Source: 3107 sp001483205
Lineage (GTDB): Bacteria; Pseudomonadota; Alphaproteobacteria; Rhodobacterales; Rhodobacteraceae
Length of the DNA: 64,000 nt
Direction: 5' to 3'
Assembly (NCBI GenBank): GCA_964291375.2
Contig: OZ219809.1
Coordinates: 1,984,001-2,048,000 of the forward strand
Positions 24,447 through 33,316 of this stretch are shown piece after piece. The notes below the pieces were generated by a model. The model saw nothing but the letters and a program-made list of their open reading frames with translations, ran no database searches and was not told the origin of the DNA. Numbering within the stretch: the first letter of the stretch is position 1; the number at the start of each line of letters is the position of its first letter. The position numbers were made by a program, and so were the translations under genes.

Positions 24447-25823
24447 ATGTTCCTGTCCGTTTTCGACATGTTCAAGATCGGGATCGGCCCGTCATCCTCG
24501 CACACCATGGGGCCGATGGTGGCCGCCGCGCGCTTTCTGGACCTGCTGCGGCAAAGCCCTTTCCGCCCGGCGGGGCTGCGGGCCTCTCTGCACGGGTCGC
24601 TCGCCTTTACCGGCGTCGGCCACGCCACCGACCGGGCGACGATTCTGGGGCTGGCCGGTTTCCTGCCTGACAGCTATGACGCCGACAGGGCCGAGGAAGC
24701 ATTGGCGCACATCCGGGCGACGAAACGGATCAATACCGACGGCCTGCCGCCGCTCATATTCGACCCCGGCACCGATCTGGTTTTCGACTACGGCCCCCCG
24801 TTGCCCGGACACGCGAACGGCATGATCCTGATGGCCACCGATGCCCAAGGCGATGTGATCACACAGGAAACCTATTATTCCATCGGCGGCGGGTTCATTG
24901 CCACCGGGGCCGAGCTGACCGCAGGCACCCATACCGCATCCCGGCCCGGCACGTATCCGTATCCGTTTGAAAGCGCGGCGCAGATGCTCGGGATGGCCCG
25001 GAAAAGCAACCTCAGCATCGCCGAAATGAAACGCGCCAACGAACTGGCCCATCGCAGTCATTCAGAGCTCGACCACGACATGGGCGTTATCTGGCAGGTG
25101 ATGAACGCCTGCATCGAGCGCGGCCTTGCCACCGACGGTATTCTGCCCGGCGGCCTGTCAGTGCGCCGCCGCGCCAAGGGCATCCATGACGCGCTTCTGG
25201 CGGAACGGGGCATGAACCTGAACCCGCCCCACACCATCAATGACTGGATGAGTGTCTATGCGATGGCGGTGAACGAGGAAAACGCCGCGGGCGGGCAGGT
25301 GGTGACCGCCCCCACTAATGGCGCGGCGGGGGTGGTTCCGGCGGTGATCCGCTATTGGCTTGATCATGTTCCCGGTGCGTCGGTTTCCGGGGTCGGGGAT
25401 TTTCTGCTGACCGCGGCGGCGATTGGCGGGCTGGTCAAGCACAATGCGTCGATTTCAGGTGCGGAATGCGGGTGTCAGGCCGAGGTCGGGTCGGCCTCTG
25501 CGATGGCGGCGGCAGGGTTCTGCGCGGTGATGGGCGGCACACCGGAGCAGGTCGAGAACGCGGCGGAGATTGCGCTGGAGCATCACCTGGGCATGACCTG
25601 CGATCCGGTCAGGGGGCTGGTGCAGGTGCCTTGCATCGAGCGCAACGGGCTGGGGGCGATCAAGGCGGTTTCCGCCGCTTCGCTGGCGTTGCGGGGGGAC
25701 GGCAGGCACTTTGTCCCGCTTGACAGTGCGATTGAGACCATGCGCCAGACCGGCGAGGATATGAGCGAGAAATACAAGGAAACGTCGCTCGGCGGGCTGG
25801 CAGTGAACGTGCCGAACTGCTGA
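24447..25823 (+). CDS. sdaA: L-serine ammonia-lyase, iron-sulfur type, single chain
   Basis: This 458-residue enzyme converts L-serine to pyruvate and ammonia with a 4Fe-4S cluster. The N-terminal beta domain starts MFLSVFDMFKIGIGPSSSHT, a near-invariant motif. The C-terminal alpha domain provides the cluster cysteines in AECGCQAEVGSASAMAA and MTCDPVRGLVQVPCIERN. Length is normal for the fused form. A clear ribosome site (aaaggaaa) lies upstream. The stop is 4 nt from a degenerate repeat. Confidence 0.95.
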   Translation: MFLSVFDMFKIGIGPSSSHTMGPMVAAARFLDLLRQSPFRPAGLRASLHGSLAFTGVGHATDRATILGLAGFLPDSYDADRAEEALAHIRATKRINTDGLPPLIFDPGTDLVFDYGPPLPGHANGMILMATDAQGDVITQETYYSIGGGFIATGAELTAGTHTASRPGTYPYPFESAAQMLGMARKSNLSIAEMKRANELAHRSHSELDHDMGVIWQVMNACIERGLATDGILPGGLSVRRRAKGIHDALLAERGMNLNPPHTINDWMSVYAMAVNEENAAGGQVVTAPTNGAAGVVPAVIRYWLDHVPGASVSGVGDFLLTAAAIGGLVKHNASISGAECGCQAEVGSASAMAAAGFCAVMGGTPEQVENAAEIALEHHLGMTCDPVRGLVQVPCIERNGLGAIKAVSAASLALRGDGRHFVPLDSAIETMRQTGEDMSEKYKETSLGGLAVNVPNC

Positions 25824-25827
25824 GCAA

Positions 25828-25903
25828 AACCTCTCTGTGATGGCGTATCGGCGGCCAGACCGTCCGCCCGGCTCGGTTCGGTGTGTCAATCAGAGGCTTG
25901 CAA
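25828..25903 (+). repeat. Degenerate short-form modular repeat
   Basis: It begins aacctctctgtgatggcgtatcgg, has ccagaccgtccgcccggc inside and ends tcaatcagaggcttg. Both ends are recognisable but diverged. It lies directly after sdaA. Confidence 0.5.
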
Positions 25904-25951
25904 GTTTGGGTGCAGGCTCTATTTTGAAGGCATAACCGGGAGGCAACCGGC

Positions 25952-26113
25952 ATGAGCATCACCCCTGACATGATCACGCTTGGCGGGATCGTTGCAATCC
26001 CCGTCTTTCTGTGGAATCTGCACAGAGACATGGCTGATCTGCGTGAGCGCATGGCGCGTCTTGAGGGATTGTTTGAAGGATTCACCGGGAAAGCGCGACA
26101 GAACGACACCTGA
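25952..26113 (+). CDS. Small membrane protein with coiled-coil tail (53 aa)
   Basis: This 53-residue protein begins MSITPDMITLGGIVAIPVFL, one transmembrane helix, followed by WNLHRDMADLRERMARLEGLF, an amphipathic heptad segment, and a short charged tail. A strong ribosome site (gggaggcaac) precedes the ATG. Proteins of this shape occur widely as uncharacterised small membrane proteins. It is flanked by repeats on both sides. Confidence 0.6.
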   Translation: MSITPDMITLGGIVAIPVFLWNLHRDMADLRERMARLEGLFEGFTGKARQNDT

Positions 26114-26141
26114 TGCCCCGTGCCGGGCCGAATGATATGGC

Positions 26142-26211
26142 CTGACGCCCGGATTTTGAGTCCAAGCCCCGTTTCTGATCCCGCCCGGCGCTTGCGGAGA
26201 CCTCTCCATAT
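26142..26211 (+). repeat. Composite repeat at the 3' end of the thiamine pyrophosphokinase gene
   Basis: The module cctgacgcccggattttgag is followed by ccgcccggcgcttgcgg and a family end gagacctctccatat. The last base abuts the stop codon of the convergent minus-strand gene (26212-26214). Confidence 0.7.
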
Positions 26212-26892
26212 TCACCCCCCGGACCATCCCGAAGGCTCTGACACCAGGCGCGCGCAGACCTCTGCCAGCGCCGCGCACGGCACCATCACCAGCATTCGCG
26301 GCGCGTCAAAGCCGAGCGTGACCGGGCCTGTCACCCGGTTCGAGGTGCCGATCCGCCCGTCAGCGGCGAACGGAATACCCCTGATCGGCCATTCCAGCCC
26401 CCCGGACCACCCCTCAACCGGCCCGAGCGGAAACAGCGACAACAGGCTGCCCGCCCCCAGCGACAGCGAAATCCGCGGCGGGGCCAGAAATGTCACCATC
26501 TCCTCCCCGATCAGAACGCAACGCCTCTCGGGGTGGCGGACAAGCGCGTTCAGCGCCGCCAGTTCGTGATCAGGCCGCGCGCCGGTAAACCCCACCCCCA
26601 GGATCAGCGGCGCGTCAATCAGGGCAAGGCATTTCCCGAAATCCGTGCTGTCCTGCTCGGGAATGTGGTGCTGCCGCTCTGCCGGAATCGCCGCCCGCGC
26701 GCCATCACTGATCGAATCAAAATCGCCGATCACCGCCAGCGGTGCGAGACCCCGGCGCAGCACCGCGTCCGCGCCCCCGTCTGCGGCAACCACCCCCGGC
26801 CCGATGGCCAGTGCCGCGTCAAGCGCCGATTCCGCGAATGCCGCACCACCAACCAGAGTAATCGGGCGGGAATCATGTATAATAGGCGTCAT
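26212..26892 (-). CDS. Thiamine diphosphokinase
   Basis: This 226-residue protein shows the TPK motifs: GPGVVAADGGADAVLRRGL (substrate pocket), VIGDFDSI, EQDSTDFGKCLALID and GVGFTGARPDHELAALNAL. It transfers pyrophosphate from ATP to thiamine, making thiamine diphosphate. The start MTPIIHDSRP is taken over an upstream frame. The C-terminal domain ends in a beta-rich part (RVTGPVTLGFDAPRMLVMVP). No thi operon is adjacent. Confidence 0.88.
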   Translation of the reverse strand: MTPIIHDSRPITLVGGAAFAESALDAALAIGPGVVAADGGADAVLRRGLAPLAVIGDFDSISDGARAAIPAERQHHIPEQDSTDFGKCLALIDAPLILGVGFTGARPDHELAALNALVRHPERRCVLIGEEMVTFLAPPRISLSLGAGSLLSLFPLGPVEGWSGGLEWPIRGIPFAADGRIGTSNRVTGPVTLGFDAPRMLVMVPCAALAEVCARLVSEPSGWSGG

Positions 26893-27010
26893 CACGGGGG
26901 GCCTGATTCGTTTTTTGCGGTTTGGACACAATCTTGCCCGGAAATTTCCCAGTTATGTGCTCATAGCACCCGTAACCAGTCGCAGACAATAAGCCGCGCG
27001 GCAGAGAGAA

Positions 27011-28560
27011 GTGAACAGCGTAATGGGCGGGACCAATAAAATTCTAACAATATCTTACGGAACCTTTTCCTGCGCGCTGGAAGGTTTCGACGATTCGTTT
27101 GCGGTCATGCAGGGGATTATCGGCTATTTGCGTGATCTGGACAGCGGGGAGCGGCCTGCCGGAATTGAACCGCCGGAACCTGCGCCTGAGGCACTGACCC
27201 GCATTGCCGAACGCGAATCGGGACAGCGGGTCGGGGCGCGGACGGGCGAGGGCGGTATTGTGCTCTGTGTCCGGGATGAGGCCCGGTCTTCGGTCGGGGG
27301 GGCGGCAGACCGCGCCGCTCAGCCGCAGGTGCCCGCCACCGCTGAACCTGTGGCGGACAACGCGACGCCCCATCAGTTCACGCCCGACAGCATGGCCGGG
27401 AAGCTCGACCATATTCGGGCGGTGATCGCCCGGAACAAGGCGGTGCCATCCGCACCGGCAGAGGGCAACGGTGGGCGTTCTGCCAAACCGCTTGTCCTGA
27501 AGGCGGACGCCCCGGCGGGGGATGAGGGGGCGCGGGATGTGCAGGGGGAGGATGCGGCCAGCGGGCCTTTGTTGCCGGATCACGCGGTGCCGGAATCGAA
27601 AGACGCCGCCCCGCGAGCCGCCGAAGCCCCCCGCGAACCGGGGGATGATCAGGCGCTGGCGGCGGCGCTCGACACCATTCTGAAAGAGGAAAAGAAGACC
27701 CGGAAGGAAGACAACGCCCGCAAGCAGGATGAGGCCCGGAAAGAGGCCCCCCCCGCACACAGGACACCCCCCCGAACAAACCCCGCAACGGGCGCAAGAT
27801 TCTGGCCGATGACGATTCCGGCGAGGGTGCGAGTGTCGCCCGGCTGCTGGAGGAAACCAATTCCCTGCTCGACAACCCCGAAACCAGCCGTCGGCGCTCG
27901 GCCATCTCGCATCTGCGCGCGGCGGTTGCCGCGACCGTCGCTGACCGCAAGGCTGCCTCGGAAATGACCGACCGTCAGGTCTGGGGCGAAGACGCCTATC
28001 GTGCTGATCTGGCAAGGGTTGTTCACCCGCCCCCCCCGGCGCGCGAAAAATCCGGGGTGCAGCAATCCGGCGATCCGGGCCCGCAAAGCGCGCCGATGGT
28101 GCTGACTTCGCTTCAGCGTATCGACCGGTTTGGGGCGGGGGCGGGGGACGGCAAGGCAGGCGAGCAACCGACGGACCCGGTGCCGGGTGCCACCGGTGTC
28201 GCGCGAAACGGCGCAAATACGGCGGGCGCGTCCGGTGACAATACGGATGAGACCATCTTTGCCGCCGATACATCGTTCAGAAACTTCGCCGAGGGTGCGG
28301 GGGCCGAGAGCCTGCCCGACCTTCTGGAGGCCGCTGCCGCCTATACCCGCTTTGTCGAGGGCAGCCCCGATTTCAAACGCCCCCATATCATGGCGCTTGT
28401 TGCCGGTTATACGGGCGAAAATGCGTTCAGTCGGGAGGAAAGCCTGCGCGCCTTTGGTCTGTTGCTGCGCGAGGGCAAGATCGCAAAGGTCCGGCACGGG
28501 TATTTCAATATCGCCGCAACCACGCGCTTTCGCCCCTATGTGCTGGCCGCCGGGGAGTGA
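27011..28560 (+). pseudogene. CheA-like Rhodobacterales protein, frameshifted at a C tract
   Basis: Two overlapping frames make one gene. Frame A (27011-27967, GTG start) begins with KILTISYGTFSCALEGFDDS and carries an Asp/Glu/Pro-rich linker. After about 27750 it decays into Arg/Pro nonsense. Frame B is open through 28560 and continues plausibly as NKPRNGRKILADDDSGEGAS, VARLLEETNSLLDNPETSRR and later FKRPHIMALVAGYTGENAFS. The switch is -1 near an 8-C run (27747-27754) or a 7-C run (27767-27773), consistent with loss of one C. I recall this family as a ~500-700-residue protein often labelled CheA-like. It could be a true pseudogene, a phase-variable gene, programmed frameshifting or a sequencing error. 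As two CDSs, read 27011-27967 and 27964-28560. Confidence 0.75.
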
Positions 28561-28576
28561 GGCCCGTCCCGGAAAA

Positions 28577-28784
28577 GACCTGTGTATAAGGGCGTGTCAG
28601 TGGCCAAGCCGTCCGCCCGGTGCTTGCGCCGGGCAGCGCCTGCCTGCCCCCCGGCAGGCGCTCTAAACGTTTCCGTCCGTTGAAGCGTATGGGCTTTATA
28701 TCAAGACCATCACCAGTGTGAATTGTCGCGAAAAGCGCCTGCCCAGGCAGGCGGCTGCCCGACTCCGTCATTATGCAGCGGCCT
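28577..28784 (-). repeat. Long-form modular repeat, copy 4 (reverse orientation)
   Basis: The ends are gacctgtgtataagggcgtg and cgtcattatgcagcggcctt, with the core read as caagaccatcaccagtgtga. The right end touches the stop codon of the minus-strand DUF2842 gene (28785-28787). Confidence 0.9.
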
Positions 28785-29036
28785 TCACTCTTTCCCGGCC
28801 TCTCCCCCGCCCCGGCTGTCCTGCCCGTCTGCCTCAGCCCGGCCCACCCCGCGAAAGACAAACCTGAACGGCAGCGCCCACAGGATGCCCAGAACCGCAT
28901 AAACCGCCAGTTCCAACGGCACCGGCAGCCGGGGGAACAGGGTCATCACCGTGACCGCCGCCACCACATAGAGCGGCATACCGATCAGCAGGATGATCAG
29001 CGACCAGCGACGGCGGGCTTTGTAACCAAGCCGCAT
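28785..29036 (-). CDS. DUF2842 small membrane protein
   Basis: This 83-residue protein has two transmembrane helices (WSLIILLIGMPLYVVAAVTV and LAVYAVLGILWALPFRFVF) and a charged C-terminal tail. The start MRLGYKARRRW and the WALPFRFVFRGVGR motif are typical of DUF2842, an alphaproteobacterial family of unknown function. Its start overlaps the purA stop (ATGA), so it is the second gene of a purA operon. Its stop codon is immediately followed by a repeat end. Confidence 0.88.
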   Translation of the reverse strand: MRLGYKARRRWSLIILLIGMPLYVVAAVTVMTLFPRLPVPLELAVYAVLGILWALPFRFVFRGVGRAEADGQDSRGGGEAGKE

Positions 29037-30328
29037 CAGTCTGCGAAGGGATCAGTGACGAGGATGGTATCCTCGCGCTCGGGGCTGGTGGACAACAGCG
29101 CCACCGGACAGCCGATCAGCTCTTCGACCCGGCGCACGTATTTGATCGCATTGGCAGGCAGGTCGGCCCACCTGCGCGCCCCCCGGGTGGTTTCTGTCCA
29201 GCCCGGAACGGTTTCATAGACCGGTGTGCAACGGGCCTGCCGGTCCGCCGCAGTCGGCAGATGATCCAGCCGCGCGCCATCCAGATCATACCCGACGCAG
29301 ATCGCCAGCTCATCAAACCCGTCCAGAACATCGAGCTTGGTCAGCGCAATGCCGTTGACGCCCGAGGTCACGCAGGCCTGACGCACCAGCACCGCGTCGA
29401 ACCACCCACAGCGCCGCCTGCGCCCGGTCACGGTTCCGAACTCATGCCCCCGCTCGCCCAGACGCCGGCCGTTGTCGCCCTCCAGTTCGGTCGGAAACGG
29501 CCCTTCGCCGACGCGGGTCGTATAGGCCTTGACGATTCCCAGCACAAAGTCGATTGCCCCCGGCCCGATCCCGGCCCCGGTGGCCGCCTGCCCGGCAATC
29601 ACATTCGACGAGGTGACAAAGGGATAGGTGCCGAAATCAATGTCGAGCAACGCGCCCTGCGCCCCCTCGAACAAAATCCTTTTCCCCGCCCGACGCTGTT
29701 CGTTCATCACCTTCCAGACCGGCCCGGCATATTTCAGGATCTCGGGCGCGACCCGGTGCAGGTCGTCCAGAAGCGCCGCGCGGTCGATGGGGGGCAACCC
29801 CAGCCCGGCGCGCAGGGCGTCATGGTGAATGAGCGCCCGGTCCACGCGCCGCCGGAGTGTGCTGTCATCGGCCAGGTCCGCCACCCGGATCGCCCGGCGG
29901 CCCACCTTGTCTTCATAGCACGGCCCGATGCCGCGCCCTGTCGTGCCGATTCTGGTCAGGGTGTTCTGCGCCTCGCGCGCCCGGTCTAATTCACCGTGAA
30001 AGGGCAGGATCAGCGGCGTGTTCTCGGCGATCATCAGCGTGTCGGGTGTCACCTCGACCCCCTGTGCGCGAATCGCCCCGATCTCCTGGGTCAGATGCCA
30101 CGGGTCCAGCACCATGCCATTGCCGATGACCGACAGCTTGCCGCCCCGCACCACACCGGACGGCAGCGCGTTCAGCTTGTAGACCGCGCCGTCAATGACC
30201 AGCGTGTGCCCGGCATTATGCCCGCCCTGAAAGCGGACGATCACATCGGACCGCTCGCTGAGCCAGTCAACGATCTTGCCTTTTCCCTCGTCGCCCCACT
30301 GAGCGCCGACGACAACGACATTGGCCAT
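29036..30328 (-). CDS. purA: Adenylosuccinate synthetase
   Basis: This 430-residue GTP-dependent enzyme links IMP and aspartate in AMP synthesis. Signatures are VGAQWGDEGKGKIVDWLS, GGHNAGHTLV, GRGIGPCYEDKVGRRAI, LFEGAQGALLDIDFGTYPFV and TGRRRRCGWFDAV. Length and start (MANVVVVGAQ) are standard. Divergent from secG over 225 bp that contains one orphan repeat end. Confidence 0.96.
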   Translation of the reverse strand: MANVVVVGAQWGDEGKGKIVDWLSERSDVIVRFQGGHNAGHTLVIDGAVYKLNALPSGVVRGGKLSVIGNGMVLDPWHLTQEIGAIRAQGVEVTPDTLMIAENTPLILPFHGELDRAREAQNTLTRIGTTGRGIGPCYEDKVGRRAIRVADLADDSTLRRRVDRALIHHDALRAGLGLPPIDRAALLDDLHRVAPEILKYAGPVWKVMNEQRRAGKRILFEGAQGALLDIDFGTYPFVTSSNVIAGQAATGAGIGPGAIDFVLGIVKAYTTRVGEGPFPTELEGDNGRRLGERGHEFGTVTGRRRRCGWFDAVLVRQACVTSGVNGIALTKLDVLDGFDELAICVGYDLDGARLDHLPTAADRQARCTPVYETVPGWTETTRGARRWADLPANAIKYVRRVEELIGCPVALLSTSPEREDTILVTDPFAD

Positions 30329-30405
30329 GATTTTCCCCGGTGCTGGTCAGACCCCGCCCCCTATAGCGGTTGCGCGCCCGGCCCGGAACCGAAAATGCGG
30401 CCGGA

Positions 30406-30430
30406 GACCTCTGTATATTGACGCACCGCC
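30406..30430 (+). repeat. Orphan end of the modular repeat family
   Basis: The sequence gacctctgtatattgacgcaccg matches the left end of the elements, but no interior hairpin or right end follows. It lies in the purA-secG divergent promoter region. Confidence 0.55.
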
Positions 30431-30553
30431 CCCCAAACCATCCGCCCCGCCACCGCCCGCACAAACCCACGGTTCAATTTCCGCTGACCGGGGTTGCGGG
30501 GCGCGAGCGGAGCGCGTAGATAGCTGCATCGAACAGCCTTGGCCGGAAACCCC

Positions 30554-30913
30554 ATGGAAAACGTCATCCTTGTCATCCACCTGATCCTTGCCCTTTTTCT
30601 GATCGGCATCGTTCTGTTGCAGCGGTCCGAGGGCGGGGGCCTGGGCATCGGCGGCGGTGGCGGGGCAATGGCCGGACGCGCCCCCCTGACCGCCCTGGGC
30701 AAACTGACCTGGCTGGTGGCAATCGCCTTTATCATAACATCCACCGCCCTGACGCTGCTGGCGGCCCGCAATTCCGCCGGGTCTTCGGTGGTGGACCGGC
30801 TGGGAATCGACGCGCCCGCCGCCGCAGAAGCGCCTGACCTGACGGAAGGGGGGAGCCTGCTGCCGCCCTCGACGGAAGAAGAGCCGCTGGCCCCCGCCCG
30901 CGCTGACGAGTGA
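30554..30913 (+). CDS. secG: Preprotein translocase subunit SecG
   Basis: This 119-residue protein begins MENVILVIHLILALFLIGIV, followed by LLQRSEGGGLGIGGGGG and a second membrane helix (LTWLVAIAFIITSTALTLLA), the SecG two-helix hairpin. It ends with a Glu/Pro/Ala-rich tail typical of alphaproteobacterial SecG. It assists SecYE in protein export. The ATG at 30554 is preferred to a TTG five codons upstream. The pyrG gene follows after 171 bp, the usual order in this group. Confidence 0.93.
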   Translation: MENVILVIHLILALFLIGIVLLQRSEGGGLGIGGGGGAMAGRAPLTALGKLTWLVAIAFIITSTALTLLAARNSAGSSVVDRLGIDAPAAAEAPDLTEGGSLLPPSTEEEPLAPARADE

Positions 30914-31084
30914 CATGAGCCACAACAGCTTGCCTTTGCCCCGCCCGGCCTTGCAGCATCCCGTGCCCCTGTTGCGCGCCCCCGCCGAATCCGTTACGAC
31001 TCAAATCCCGTGATGCCGTCGCCCTGAACGGGCCTCGGGTGTCGGACGCTGGCCAACAACAGTCAATCACGGGGGACCGACCCG

Positions 31085-32728
31085 ATGGTGCGGTATGTTT
31101 TCATCACGGGGGGGGTGGTTTCGTCCCTGGGCAAGGGGCTGGCCTCGGCGGCCCTCGGCGCGCTTTTGCAGGCCCGCGGCCATTCCGTCCGGCTGCGCAA
31201 ACTCGACCCCTACCTCAATGTCGATCCCGGCACCATGTCCCCCTTTGAGCATGGCGAAGTGTTCGTCACCGATGACGGCGCGGAAACCGACCTCGACCTC
31301 GGCCATTATGAGCGTTTCACCGGCGTGTCGGCCCGCGCGACCGATTCCGTCAGTTCGGGCCGCATCTATTCCAGAGTGCTGGAGAGGGAACGCCGGGGCG
31401 ATTATCTGGGCAAGACCATTCAGGTCATCCCCCATGTAACCAATGAAATCAAGGCGTTCATCAATAACGGTGACGACGGGGCCGATTTTATGCTGTGCGA
31501 GATCGGCGGCACGGTGGGCGACATCGAAGGGCTGCCGTTTTTCGAGGCCATCCGCCAGTTCAGCCAGGACAAACCGCGCGGGCAGTGCATTTTCATGCAC
31601 CTCACGCTTTTGCCCTATATGGAGGCAGCGGGCGAGCTGAAGACCAAACCGACACAGCATTCGGTGAAAGAGCTGCGCTCTATCGGCATCGCGCCGGATG
31701 TTCTGGTCTGCCGGTCGGCGGGGCCGATCCCGGCGAAGGAGCGCGAAAAACTGGCGCTTTTCTGCAATGTGCGCCCGGACAGTGTGATTGCGGCCTATGA
31801 TCTGAAGTCGATCTATGAGGCCCCGCTTGCCTATCATCACGAAGGCCTGGACCGGGCGGTTCTCGATGCTTTCGGCATGGACCCCGCGCCGCCGCCGGAC
31901 CTTGGCCGCTGGCATGACGTTGCGGACCGGATTTCCAACCCTGAGGGCGAGGTGAAAATCGCCATCATCGGCAAATACACCCAGCTTGAAGACGCCTATA
32001 AGTCGATTGCCGAGGCGCTGGTTCATGGCGGCATGGCGAACCGCACAAGGGTGAATGTGGAATGGGTGGATGCGGAGCTTTTCGAGCGCGAAGACCCGGC
32101 GGGCCATCTGGAGGGCTTTCACGCCATTCTGGTGCCGGGCGGGTTCGGGGAACGCGGCACCGAGGGCATGATCCGGGCCGCCCGGTTCGCCCGAGAGCGC
32201 AAGGTGCCTTATCTGGGCATTTGTCTGGGGATGCAGATGGCGGTGATCGAGGCGGCCCGGAATGTGGCCGATCTTGGCGATGCGGGGTCCGAGGAGTTCG
32301 ACCACGAAGCCGGAAAGCAGCGGTTCACCACCGTTGTCTATCACCTGAAGGAATGGGTCAGCGGCAATCAGACGGTGACGCGCAGGGCCGATGACGACAA
32401 GGGCGGCACCATGCGTCTGGGCGCTTACAGTGCTGTGCTGCGCGAAGGCTCGCAGGTGGCCGGTATCTATGGCGCGACGGCGATTGAAGAGCGCCACCGC
32501 CACCGCTATGAGGTTGATATAAAGTATCGGGAGCAGCTTGAGCGGTGCGGGCTGAAATTCTCCGGCATGTCCCCGGACGGGCGCTTGCCCGAGATTGTCG
32601 AATGGCAGGATCATCCGTGGTTCATCGGGGTGCAGTTCCACCCCGAGCTGAAGTCGAAACCGTTCGCCCCGCATCCGTTATTTGCCGATTTCGTGCGCGC
32701 GGCGGTGGCGGCGTCCCGGCTGGTTTAG
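31085..32728 (+). CDS. pyrG: CTP synthase
   Basis: This 547-residue enzyme makes CTP from UTP, ATP and glutamine. The N-terminal synthetase domain has FITGGVVSSLGKGLASAAL and LDPYLNVDPGTMSPFEHGEV. The C-terminal class I glutaminase domain has GGFGERG, the nucleophile cysteine in YLGICLGMQMAVIEAAR, and the triad histidine/glutamate in VQFHPELKSKP. The only oddity is downstream, where a repeat array separates it from prfB. Confidence 0.97.
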   Translation: MVRYVFITGGVVSSLGKGLASAALGALLQARGHSVRLRKLDPYLNVDPGTMSPFEHGEVFVTDDGAETDLDLGHYERFTGVSARATDSVSSGRIYSRVLERERRGDYLGKTIQVIPHVTNEIKAFINNGDDGADFMLCEIGGTVGDIEGLPFFEAIRQFSQDKPRGQCIFMHLTLLPYMEAAGELKTKPTQHSVKELRSIGIAPDVLVCRSAGPIPAKEREKLALFCNVRPDSVIAAYDLKSIYEAPLAYHHEGLDRAVLDAFGMDPAPPPDLGRWHDVADRISNPEGEVKIAIIGKYTQLEDAYKSIAEALVHGGMANRTRVNVEWVDAELFEREDPAGHLEGFHAILVPGGFGERGTEGMIRAARFARERKVPYLGICLGMQMAVIEAARNVADLGDAGSEEFDHEAGKQRFTTVVYHLKEWVSGNQTVTRRADDDKGGTMRLGAYSAVLREGSQVAGIYGATAIEERHRHRYEVDIKYREQLERCGLKFSGMSPDGRLPEIVEWQDHPWFIGVQFHPELKSKPFAPHPLFADFVRAAVAASRLV

Positions 32729-32754
32729 GCGATGGGGGCGGCGGCGGGGGGCAG

Positions 32755-33224
32755 CTTACCCGCGGATAAGGGCAATACTTCTGACCTATTGGCCTGGGCC
32801 GGGGCTTATCCGCGGATAAGGGCAATGTTGCTGACCTATTGGCCTGGGCCGGGCCGGGGCTTATCCGCGGATAAGGGCAGGGCCTCTGACATATTGGCCT
32901 GGGCCGGGCCGGGGCTTATCCGCGGATAAGGGCAAGACCTCTGACCTATTGGCTCGGGCCGGGCCGGGGCTTATCCGCGGATAAGGGCAGTACTGCTGAC
33001 CTATTGGCTTGGGCCGGGCCGGGGCTTATCCGCGGATAAGGGCAGCACTGCTGACATATTGGCCTGGGCAGGGCCGGCTTATCAGCGGATAAGGGCAGCA
33101 ATGCTGACCTATTGGCCTGGGCCGAGCCGTAGCTTATCCGCGGATAAGGGCAGGGCCTCTGACATATTGGCCTGGGCCGGGCGGATGGCTTGGCCACCGA
33201 CGCGCCATCATGCGAGCGGCCTTT
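32755..33224 (+). repeat. Tandem array of CTTATCCGCGGATAAG palindromes, 55-bp unit, eight copies
   Basis: The 16-bp palindrome occurs at 32755, 32805, 32860, 32915, 32970, 33025, 33078 and 33133. Spacing is 50, 55, 55, 55, 55, 53 and 55 bp. Six copies are perfect; the first and seventh have one mismatch each. Between them is a conserved linker of the form gggcannnctnctgacctat followed by tggcctgggccgggccgggg. The array closes with the family right end gcgccatcatgcgagcggcc. The linkers are alike, so this is not a CRISPR. It fills the pyrG-prfB gap. Confidence 0.95.
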
Positions 33225-33316
33225 GAGCGGCCATCTTTACCGATCACCTTGCCGCCCCGCCCCGGCATTGCTATCACCCGCCCCGGACAGACGCGGCAGC
33301 GGCAGAGGACAAAACC

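Noticed and set aside
31067..32674. A 535-residue minus-strand ORF
   Set aside because: It is antisense to pyrG and lacks recognisable domains.
32755..33148. DnaA boxes or a replication origin
   Set aside because: TTATCC resembles the first half of a DnaA box, but the full TTATNCACA is absent, the sites are perfect palindromes spread over several loci, and no AT-rich unwinding region or dnaA/parAB is nearby.
32755..33224. CRISPR array
   Set aside because: Repeats are periodic, but the sequences between the palindromes are nearly identical instead of unique spacers, the repeat is only 16 bp, and there are no cas genes.
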